NCBI GenBank assembly: GCA_964036155.1
Contig: OZ038422.1
Location: 74,237,201-74,301,200, forward strand
From: Diploscapter coronatus
Lineage: Eukaryota > Nematoda > Chromadorea > Rhabditida > Rhabditidae
DNA: 64,000 bases
Reading direction: 5' to 3'
The notes beneath the pieces were generated by a model that was given only the letters and a program-made list of their open reading frames with translations, made no database searches and was not told the DNA's origin. Shown here piece after piece: positions 12,301-22,657 of the stretch (the stretch's first letter is position 1; each line of letters opens with the position of its first letter). The position numbers and the translations under genes were made by a program.

Positions 12301-15300
12301 TCTTTCGTTTGCCCCTTTCCTTTTCGAGTATAAACTGTCAGATCGCATTGCGTCAGACTTGAAAGGGAGACGCGGCGAGGTCGAAAAGGGGGAGAAAGAC
12401 TACGGGGGTAAGGCACTGTGTCGAGGAATAGGGCGAGAGACGTAGAGAAAGGGAAGAAAGAAAGAGAGGGAGATAAAGAATGTACGAAGAAAGATAAAAC
12501 GATTAGAGTCGCTTACATTTGCATAACTCTGAGTGGAAAGCAATACTTTTGGGTTCCTTTTGTCGATAAACATGGATTTTTTTTCGATTATATGAATTTT
12601 GCTTCAAAAAATACTGCAGCTGTATTTGAAACAAGGCCATTTCATTGAGGTGGATTTGAATATCAAAGAGATTCGAAACAAAGGCATATTTTCGCCCGCT
12701 ATCCTTGCACAGCTTAGAGACAGATGCTAGATTTTCGCCCAACGCGCTTTCTGCAGAGTACACTTGTGGGTTATAAATCAGGCATTCCAATAACATATAA
12801 TCTAGAAGGAACACGTTTCAATACGGTGACAGACAGCAAGATTTATGCTAAGTTTCAGAGTTTAAAGTTCCTATTCACTATCCAAATGATAAAGCATAGA
12901 CAGTGAAACGCAGATTTTATACGTCACTAAAACTTCGAGCATAAATATTAAAATTAACAAAGTTTGGCATATAAATCAATGCTAAGAGAGTGATCAGGTC
13001 ATCGGTCAAATCGTAAAAATGAGCAAGGCTAGGCGAGAAAGTTATAAATGTAATAAATAGCGCCTATATAGTTTGAGAACTCCAGGAAGTGCAAAATCTC
13101 CTCAGATGAATTTCTGGCACTTTTACAATCAGAGACCATCTGTTTCAGCTCGAGTTCCCTCAAAATACGGTATTTTTAGGAAAATTTCAACAAATTGGCA
13201 TCGAGTAATTCATTAAGTCCCTTGAATTAAAAAACTAAATGTGTTCTCTTTATGAAATTTCTGGTTAGAGATAGCGGAAGTGATAGTAAAACTAGGAAGA
13301 TGCTAATTTGAGAATTTCAAAAACCCGTCGGATGACCCAGTACTCTTTCAAAAGTTTCTATTGATTTTCGATCATCTATGAAAATTTGCCTCTCATCGAG
13401 TTTTTAGTGTACAAATTAATGATTCGTTTCTCGACTGGAGAAGAAAAAATGCTGAACGCCCTGAAAAAAGGCCTGCCTTTGTAAGGCAAGGGCTTATCAG
13501 TCTTGGAGAACGCTGCTAGAGATAAGAAATCAGAAGAGATCATAGAGAATGAGAAACTATTCTTTGATGCTGTAATCGGGCCATCGATGTAATGAATATT
13601 CGTTGCAAGAATAGAAAATCGATAAAATTTTAAACTTTGGAAGAGAAAGTTTGTGTTGATAGTTGGCGTTTCACAGGGTAATTATGAGCGAAGGAGGAGG
13701 AGGTCTAGAGGAGGAAAGAGATAGCGATCTAGAGCTCAAATCTGGGAGCCGCGCCCAAAGATAAGAATAGGGATATACCGAATCCGAAAATCCAGCCCCG
13801 CAGGGATTTCATATATCCACCCCTCTAGCATAGCTAAAGGAGATATCCAAAGCTCGCTAATAAGATTCTATCGAGAGAGGGGAAGAAAGAGAGAGAGAAA
13901 GAAGAGAGCAACTCTTTCCACAGGGACTCTGGCTCTCTCGCTTCGAGCGGGTAAAAGGCGAGAAAGAGGAGTACGGTAGTCGGGGAAAGAGTGTAGAGAA
14001 GAAATGCACAGAAGAAAAAGAACTCCCCTCTAGCAAAGGATTAGCACAAGGCTCCTTACAAAAACTAGTGATTTCGCAAAGAAACCCCCCCCCCCCCCCC
14101 CCCCTACAATATCCCCAGAAATCACAAGTTTTCGAGCGGGGCCCAGTGAAATTTTAAAATTAGCTTTATTTTCAGCGATAGATGATTTCCCATACACTAT
14201 TTTCCTTATGAAATTTTCTAAACGTCTCTAGTATCCTAATTTTAAGCCCTATCTCGCTCAACCAAAAAGCAATCCGTCAAGCGTCCTGTCAGTTAATTTA
14301 GGCTGGGAAGCTCGCCGAAATTAAGCGCCCTCTATTTTGGCAATATTGTAGGCTAACAGGAAAAATTCAGTTAAGTTGGGGATTAGCTGAAAATTAGCAT
14401 AATGTTAAAATATCTCTAGTTTACGACTAATAAATTAAGCGACGACAAGGGACTAGCAGGGAATCTCGCTGAATGAAAGCCGAAAGGCCCAACCGCGAAC
14501 TGACAGCTCATCAATATTTGAGAGAGAATATGATGAAGAGCGGTTGAGAGAACACTAGCGAAGTGCACATGCTCCTTTATTGCACTTAATTGCCCCATTA
14601 TCATAATTATGCTAATTGTCTCAGATTCAATTAAATAGTTGCCGACCATCTTAAAATATACATGCAACTTTTTAATTGCGTATAAGATAAATCTTTATGA
14701 TCGACCGTGGAAGATAATAAAATTGCGTCAGCTAATAGAGTAGATATGCATATCAAAACAATGCTATGAATATGAGACCAAAACAACAGGTGGTTTGGGG
14801 TCTCGGGGCAAAATTTAAAAATTGGATTACGGTATTTTGAATGATATCAAATTTAGAAAATTCCCAGACTATGAAAATCATTGACCTGAGGGGATAAGTA
14901 GCCCAGGCATTTAATCCAGAATTTCATATATCCACTCGTAAAGAAATCATAACATAATAGGCGAATAGAGAAGTTCAATAGGAAACGTCAATCACATCGA
15001 ACAATCGACTAAACGCGCTCTGAGCAGGAAATGACTACAGTAGCTCCGCCCATTTTCTCAAGCGACCTGAGAAAATCGCGAGGGCAAAATTATGACCTTA
15101 AAATTTCAAATTTTGACTTTAAAAATTTCAACTTCGTAAAGATTCCAACTTCAATTTTAAAATTCGGAACACTAACTTCAACTTAGTTCCAATTTTCTCT
15201 CTTCAAACATAATTAAACCCCTAGTGTCAGTTTGTTTATATTTAATTAGTTTCAATTGACCGGACATATTTGATGGGCTAGGAAGCACTATTGCGATAGA

Positions 15301-17460
15301 AAGAAAAAAGAGAAAATTGTCGAACTTCAGAACTTTCCCCTCGTCGTCTTTTCTTCAAATTTTCATGGGAAAGCGAGATCGCTATCTAATCTCTGAATTG
15401 AATCGTCGATTTTCCGCCCTCAGAGATGAAACTCTGCCTTCGATTTTACACACGCTTAAAATAACTCGGTGTTTCAAATAAAAACTTACAGTAGTAAATA
15501 AAATCTAGTGGCGATTGCAATATGAAAGCTAATTTGAATCACATTGATCCTATCCACAAGTATTAGGCCCCTTTCATTTTCTTGAATGTTTCTTTCTGAT
15601 TAATGAATCCAAATGGCGTTTTCGATAGATATACAAGCCGAAGAAGGGCTTTAAGATGATACTATTCTGAGTTTGTCACTTTTCAAATACTCGTAAAACA
15701 CATGCATGAAAATTACTAGGCTTTCCAAAGCCCAGTGCTCAGCACCGGAAGCGTGTTTCCAGTTAACCTATATATCATGTTGAAGCACTGTATCAGTACT
15801 AGTCATCATGCAAAATCCCGAATATAAACTGCGGCTTTGCGTATCTGGCGCGTAAAAGTATGCATTTTCCCTCTATAAAATCACCAAAATTAGCATCAGA
15901 AAATCGATCATAGAATCATTCGGACGAACTCAAAAATCGGTACCGTCTTAAAACCCTTGTTCGACTTGTATATCCACCAAAGACCCCATTTGGGTTCATT
16001 AATCAGAAAGAAAAGTATTCAAGAAAACAAAAGGGACCAAATACTTATGGACAGGGTCAACATTTTAGGCAGAGCGTGCCGTCCTACCGTCATTTTGCAA
16101 CTGCCAAGGCTGGCTGGCCTCAAAACGCTCGTAAATTGGTCAAGTAGCTCAATTGGGCAAGGTGATGGGATAACGACGGGATTTAACGAGGATCTTCGGC
16201 TGGGCGCCGCTGCGCGAAGAAATGCGCCCATAAATCGCGCTGGCCTGATAGACTAGCTGCCTTTTACGGACATTAAACCGCACCACTTCAGTCGTAAAAT
16301 AATCACAGGGCAAATCTCGAAAAATTACGACTATCGCCGAATATCTTCCAACTTAGGACGCGTTTTTATCTAGCTTCAAATTCAGCTCGAATCTTTTCTT
16401 CAGTAATTTTAATGAAAGCCAAACTTTGGATCGCGTATTTTCTCATTCGTATGAACAAGTAAAATGGATTCGAATTTCCACTTTCACGAAATGCCAACTC
16501 TTACCCTGAAATTCGAAATGGCGATTTTTACGAGATAAAAGATAATAGCCGTAAAATAAAATATGTGGGCTAGATAGAGTGCAACTATGGCTGTTCCCTA
16601 GCATAAATGCGACTTGCGCAAGAGTACCAGAATTTTTGCGAGTAGAGAGAAAAATCGCGAGACCAACTGTTCGCCAGAAGTGCAGTATCCTTTTTTCTTG
16701 CTGGGGCTTATTGTAAAGCTATGCAACGAGATGGATACCTTCATTAGCGAGGTCGGGACACAGGCACGATTTTTTACACTATAATTTTACTATTCAAGTT
16801 AGATTATTGAAAATTCTACTATTTGTCTTATAAATGCGAAAGAAAACCATTCCTTCGCCTTTACGACGTGGAGTAAAGTCGGTTTTCATCTATATGGAGT
16901 GCCTCGTTGAAACACTGCTTTGCACCCTTTCCTGCATTCTCCTCTCATATTTTACCATAGAGAAGAAAGTTCAATTATATCGAACCTAATAAATAACCGT
17001 TTATCAATAGAAACCAATCTCACAAGTTTGCGTAACGAAAGATGAGCCCATATCAGATAATCAAAAGAGATCATCATCAGGGATTATCATTATCCCTTTC
17101 TCTCTTTCCTTCTCTTTCTCCTTTTTCCCAAGGACACATCCCCAAGAGTATCGGCGAGTCTTTGATAGTCGGAAAGGAAACCGAGAGGGAAATTAGCATA
17201 AGAAACGAAAAGTCATGCATATGAAATCAGCAAGAACAATAGAGAAAAATATGATGTGCTAGAAATTATATAGGAAAAGTTAACCCCAAATGCGGCCCAT
17301 TTCTTAATCCGCTATATATCCGTTAGCTGTCAATCGCTTTATTTACCCTTTTTTGTAGGCGGCTAACCGAAAACAGTAAAAGCGTAGAAGATTAAGTGAG
17401 TTTAACATATTTATAAAATTTTTAAATAAAACAGGATATACAGGAAGAATGATGTTATAA
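9305..17460. other. 8-kb gene-poor region upstream of unc-62
   Basis: Both strands were scanned for exons with splice consensus, signal peptides or family motifs, and none could be supported. The region holds a 20-nt C homopolymer (14085-14104), GA-rich tracts near 13860-13910, a CT-rich tract near 17090-17130 and a box-A-like string (TAGCTCAATTGG) near 16144. The likeliest role is upstream regulatory DNA, possibly with non-coding 5' exons of unc-62. Frames of up to about 100 codons at 12503-12814 and 15957-16256 look random. Confidence 0.5.
14085..14104. repeat. 20-nt poly-C homopolymer
   Basis: An uninterrupted run of C at 14085-14104 in AT-rich surroundings. Its exact length may be affected by sequencing error. 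Confidence 0.9.
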
Positions 17461-20400
17461 TTAACAAGTGCTGGCGTCGACGCATTGACCGTTCGAGTTT
17501 CTGACGAGGCCTGTAGCGCAGCCGCATCCGGAGTAGCAAGTGGCAGAACAGGGCTGAAGTTCAACTATTCAATGTCATCTTTCATTGGAGTTTTAGCATT
17601 AATTTCATACCGTATTAGGATCCTGACCACACTTCGCCTCACATCCTATGCAATGGCTCCAAACTTCATTCTCCGCACAGCCAGCAGATTTGTAGCACTC
17701 CCGATTATGCACACAGTCACCGTGTTTGTTTCTCTTGTAGTTAGGCCTGCATTGACATCCTGCTTGGCAGACGTTGATAGCAACGTCGGCGCACTGAAAT
17801 TTCACCTTCTTTGGAAATATCGATTTGTCTGAACTAACCGCGCTGTCTCCCCTGCAGTTCTGCTGACACTGCGACATGCATTCACTCCAGATTTCAGATG
17901 CTTTGCAGGTAACTTCTGAAAATCTCTAGAGTTGAGAAGAAAAAGTAATTCCTTACGTGATCCATTGCTCGCAGTGTAAGCATGGGAATGTTGACATCTG
18001 TTTATAGGATAGCAAGATCCCTGTACTCTCACGTAGCCAGAAAGGCATTGGCAACCAGGCGTACAGACTCGATCCATCGTGTTCATGCAGTCCTGAAGAA
18101 CCTTCAACTCTCTAAAATTCTAACTTTTGTTCACCTGAGCATCCGGATCTTTGCAGTTTCCTTCGCAGCCCTTGCAGTCCTTGTACTCCTCGTTATTTCC
18201 ACAAGATTGAGGTTCTGATGGATCAACCGGAGTTTCAGGGGCTTCTCCATTGTTGCCCTCATCGACGTAAAGCGTATCTCCCTTGCCGACCGTGGAAGGG
18301 CAGTCCTGGGTAAGGATGCAGAAACCAGTCGCATTGCGAACGTAGCCCTCAGCGCAATTGCAACCTTCCAGGCATACTGCGGGACACGCCATCTGAATTT
18401 TCTCTTCCAGGGTTTTCTGAGTTTTCCCTATCTTATCTTACGTTGCTAGGTGTGCAAGAAGGTTGACAGTCAATTCCAGCAGAGCACGACGAGAACGTCT
18501 CATTCGCGGAGCAGGCGCTTCCTTCATAGCCATTCTGGGGAGGACTGCTAACTCCCGCAACAGGATCAGTTGTTGCAACATCGCAATCAGTTTGAAGGAT
18601 GCAGAATCCAGTAGAGTTTCTGACATAACCTGCAGCACAGCTACAGCCCTCCATGCAAATTTCAGGGCAGGCCATCTGAAGATCTTCTTTCCTTGGAACG
18701 TTATAGGTTTTCTTTATTTTACCTTATTTGGTACGCAAGAAGGTTGACAGTCAATTCCAGCAGAGCATTGAGAAAACGTCTCGTTTGCTCCGCATTGAGA
18801 TCCTTGATCAACTATTGGACCTGCACTCGTACCGGCTACTGCACCACCAGTCACTCCGGCGTTCGGGCAGGAGGATCTCAAAATGTATATTTTTGGAGGG
18901 TTACAAAAAAGTCTAATACCTTGGAATGCAAGCATGAGTGTCGTCAGATCGAACATATCCTTCTTTACAAGAGCATCCTTGCGAGCAAATCATCGGGCAG
19001 GCAATCTATAGGTGAAAAAATTGATAAATAACAATCTGAACATACTTTATGTGCAGAGCAATGCTCTTGACAATCCATCGTTCCAGTGCACTCACTCGGT
19101 TCTTCGTACTCTCCACACTCAAACGTAGGAGTGACCGGGTCAGGAATAGCTGGCTAGAAATTTTCGAATAAATCGATAAAGCTATTCGAAAGCTTACTTC
19201 AATAGCAACGTCTGGGGGTGTGACCGTACAAGCGCTCATCTCGATGCAGTTCCCACTGAGATCTCTGACATAGCCGTCCTTGCATTGGCAAGAAGGACTT
19301 CCACAGAAGCGACTACATTGGGGGTTCTGAGAGGAAATTATTTTCAAGTTATTCCAAATTATCTTTAAAGTACCGGATTTTCGCAATTAGCCTCGCAATC
19401 CTTGGAGCACTCACGGTAGATCTCGTTAGTTCCACAGGTAGTGTCGGTGCCGTTTACACATGTGATTTCAGGAGTGCTAATAAATCAATGAATCAGCTAT
19501 AATTGTGGGCGAATTAGTCACCATCCCACGCTGCTACAGGGAGTGATCCTGCAGAGTTGTTCGTAGGCGCACTTACGGCTGGGACAGAACTGGTCTGAAT
19601 TTAAAGCGTCTTTTCAAATTCAAGAATAATCGGGTCTTACATTTGTTGATGCACATTGGTCGTCCATTAGATTCAGTGCAGTAAGAACCAGCATGGCATT
19701 TAACTTGCATGCAAGACGGCGATTCTTGGGTGTTCACTGAATTTGATTTGAAAAAAAATGCAATTTACTTCTAAACAGTTATTTATTGAGTTAATCATCG
19801 GCGACCCTCTTAATAAATTGAATGAAACTACCCTTTGCCTGACATACTTTTGCCACTTGCTATATTTTGTTGTACCTGGCTCAGGCGCTGCAACAGTCGT
19901 GATCAGTGGTTGATCGACTGCGTTCGTGCTTGCTGGATAACCACCGTCGCTGATCTTCGCACAAGAGGCAACTCCGGGACATGGTGCGGCGAAGCATTGA
20001 ACTGTCTGGACCTGACATTCGTATCCAGCTGGACAAGATATTGAAGCACAGTCTGCTCCAGTCTCTTGATTGTTAGTAGCTGAATTTATAAACTTAATCC
20101 CGAAAGCACAGTTCTCAGTGACCTTCAATTGGGACACATTCGGGCGTCGCGGAGCACAGAGCGACAGTATCATCACAGTCGCCTGAGCTCATGATGCAAG
20201 TATGGTCGGGAGCGCAGTCGACTGTGGTGCAATCGTGAGTGCTCTGGACTTCTGAAGAAGAAAAAGATAGAGCAAAACCTTTCAGGACTAACCTCCAGGA
20301 GCTGCCTCGGCAGTCATAACCTCTGGTGTATCATCAGCAAGCTCCACACAGGTCGGTTGTGGATAGCAGGGTTGACTGACGCAAGCCGTCATTAACATCA

Positions 20401-21119
20401 AGCAGGCTTGTCCTGAAAATTGCTCATTTATCTAAATTTTCTTCAAGTTAAATGCCTGGTGGACACTCCATTGAGCAAGAAAGGTCGATATCGGTAGCAG
20501 AGCCGGTTTGCATTTCAGTTCCAGAGCCAGAGTCGGATGTCTCAACCATGTGGCCAGATGGAGGCGCGGGAGTTTGAGACTGATCAATCATTATTCCTTC
20601 GCTGTTCTGGAATTCTTGGCAGGAAGGACCGGATGGAGAATCAACACAATTGTAGCCTTGAGCGCAAAGCACTGCGGCGCAACCCGGCGAGATTGAGGGA
20701 GCATTAACTGGGACGCAAGCCGGGCCGTTCTCAGTTTCCTGGCATATAGTGTCCGCTGCACATCTCACTGTAGCACAAACGCTATTGCTGGTGTAAACTG
20801 GTGCTAAAATTTGAAATACAAAAATAGATCAATCTACCAGAGTACCATCTTTCTGAGGGGCTATGCACTTGGCATGCGGTCGACAATTGTCGTTCTTTTT
20901 GCATTCATCTGAATTCGGCTCAACGACGATGCACTGTTCTCCCTTCTTGCAGTCCATAGATTTACAGGGGTCTGAAAGACCAGCGGCATAAAATGGACAA
21001 GTTGTTGGGAAAGCTAGCGATAGGATATATGATTTATTCAACACCAGGACAAATACTGGACACGATAGATACAAAAACGGGATAGATGTACATGGGTGCA
21101 GAGGACAAAAACTTGACAA
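17461..21119 (-). CDS. Secreted multi-domain cysteine-rich protein with seven TIL (trypsin inhibitor-like) domains
   Basis: Extracellular, probably a serine-protease inhibitor. Exons: 21119(?)-20846, 20803-20456, 20412-20293, 20251-20123, 20079-19876, 19736-19641, 19594-19522, 19476-19374, 19326-19198, 19153-19046, 19005-18920, 18876-18723, 18675-18442, 18392-18135, 18092-17957, 17915-17839, 17793-17611, 17553-17461; about 934 aa. All phases agree. The N-terminal half has repeated short modules of the CPxGxxC ... PC ... C type. The C-terminal half has seven TIL domains with the 10-Cys pattern, e.g. CSANETFSSC, GCSCAAGYVRN and FCIL. One intron is GC-AG (20413-20455). The start is uncertain: the exon begins at acceptor 20972, and the in-frame ATG at 21119 would give only a weak signal-like hydrophobic stretch. 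It may be trans-spliced behind the gene at 21133-22657, or joined to it. Confidence 0.8.
18455..18767 (-). repeat. Recently duplicated TIL-domain exon segment
   Basis: A 32-nt stretch at 18455-18486 recurs without change at 18736-18767, 281 nt away. It encodes the CSAGIDCQPSC part of two consecutive TIL domains. The flanking exon and intron layout is also repeated, which points to tandem duplication of an exon-plus-intron unit. Confidence 0.8.
21033..21038 (-). terminator. Poly(A) signal AATAAA
   Basis: AATAAA on the minus strand, about 95 nt past the stop of the gene at 21133-22657 and about 60 nt before the splice acceptor of the next cysteine-rich gene. This is spacing typical of nematode operons. 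Confidence 0.5.
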
Positions 21120-21132
21120 TCACAAACAACTT

Positions 21133-22657
21133 TTACATAGATTCATCAGATTGATCCAAGTCTTTTGAATCTTCCACTTGTCGCTTGGAGATCCAAGGAT
21201 CTGGCTGAGGCCCTGGATAGGGTCTATATTCGTCCATCTCTTCTCTGCTCCACTCCTGAAATTCTTGAGAAGCGCCTTCGTCCTGCATGTAGCCGACGGA
21301 GGGTCTTTGTTGGGACTGAAATGGATCTTGGAGTCGGAGGTTTAAAAACCTGATTCATACGCTATCATTTCCCATCAGGACATCGATGAGAATTTGAAGG
21401 TAGCATACCAGTTGAGACACGCATCTACCTTCCTTGTCCCGATAAAAGCCAGACATGCACTCGCACGACGGAGGACCGCAAATAGCGGGACAAGCCTGGA
21501 ATCAGCTTTATCTTTGCAGTTTTATAAGCTCTCTTCTAACAACTGTAGTGCTCATCTTGTTGCAAGATTTTTCACAGTACGAAGGTAGGCCGCACTTCTT
21601 GTAGACCTCATTTTTCCCACATTGGTTATTATTGGAAGACGGCACGCATATCGCTATTGGATCACTGAAACAGCGTTCTCTTCAAGAGATTCTTAAGAAG
21701 AAGCATTCTTACCAAGGTGGAGCGATACAAGTTACTTCCTGAAGTACGCAGCGAGTATTTATAGGGCAGAACATACCGATACAGGCTGAATGAAGAATCA
21801 TCCTAACTTTTCCTGAAGATCAACTCACCATTTTTCCTCACGCACATGCGCTTTTGGGGACATAACGGAGCGGGTCGTTGGTAGTCCGGATAGGGTCGGG
21901 GATAGTAAGGGCTGCAACAATCATCGAGTTTTCCATTTCTCGAGATAGAAAAATATCATGTACCTTGGTCCTCCCCAAGTTGGAAACGGTGGATAGCTGG
22001 GTCTGGGCTGGGCACAAGAGATGCTTCTGACGATCGCACAGGTGGTTCGATTCGCAGCACAGTTCACGTTGTAGCACGCGGTTAGCACTGGAGTGGAAGT
22101 GGTTCTTCTGGTAGTGGGACGGGTTCTCAAAGTGCGTCGTGAGGTGCTTGGACGTCGTGTTGTGGTTCTTATGGCTGTAACAAAGAGCTTTGGGTTAGTA
22201 GGTTAGTAGAAAAAAGAAACATTAATGTTAGTGGGTTAGAACATAAAATAGTAGAAAAACATGAACATCTTTGAAGAGGAGAAAAGATTTTTACTTGCTG
22301 GACACTGATTCAGAGGGACGCATCCATTTGAGGCCTTGTTTCGGAAGTATCCCTTCTCACATTGGCATCCAACGACGCATTGTTTTGTGCAGGCTCCCTA
22401 AAATCGGGGGCTTTTTTCGGGATAGTAAAAATTTTTTATACAGGGTAAGGGTTGTCGCAGGATGGCTCACAAGCGGTTCCGCACGTATTGTAGACTTCAT
22501 AAGGAGGGCATCTTTGACCTAAGTTTTAGGTAATTTAATTCCTTTATTATCGAATTTTCGAGATTTTGATGACGTCATAAAAGTACTCACTTTGAGACAG
22601 ACATCCAATGGCGAAAAAGGTGAGCCAGATTATCTGAACACTCGTGCCTGTCCTCAT
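21133..22657 (-). CDS. Secreted protease-inhibitor-type protein with two TIL domains and a Thr/Arg-rich linker
   Basis: Exons: 22657-22591, 22518-22442, 22397-22295, 22174-21964, 21911-21829, 21785-21713, 21664-21544, 21495-21409, 21315-21133; phases agree; 334 aa. The start gives a signal peptide (hydrophobic IIWLTFFAIGC near residues 9-19). Then come TIL domain 1 (10 Cys: CPPYEVYNTC, VVGCQCEKGY, CVPLNQC), a 30-residue Thr/Arg linker that is likely O-glycosylated, a C/P/Y-rich segment with CPINTRC and APPC, TIL domain 2 (CGKNEVYKKC ... CECMSGFYRD) and an acidic tail. With the best donor, TIL 2 keeps only nine cysteines. Using a second donor after 21361 lengthens exon 8 to 21495-21361 and restores the tenth. 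The role is inferred from family; targets are unknown. The neighbouring gene on the same strand belongs to the same family type. Confidence 0.82.

Noticed and set aside
12503..12814. 103-codon minus-strand frame upstream of unc-62
   Set aside because: No signal, motif or splice context, and residue composition matches translated AT-rich DNA.
15957..16256. 99-codon plus-strand frame
   Set aside because: No family resemblance; an overlapping 70-codon frame on the other strand is just as good, and it spans a tRNA-like fragment.
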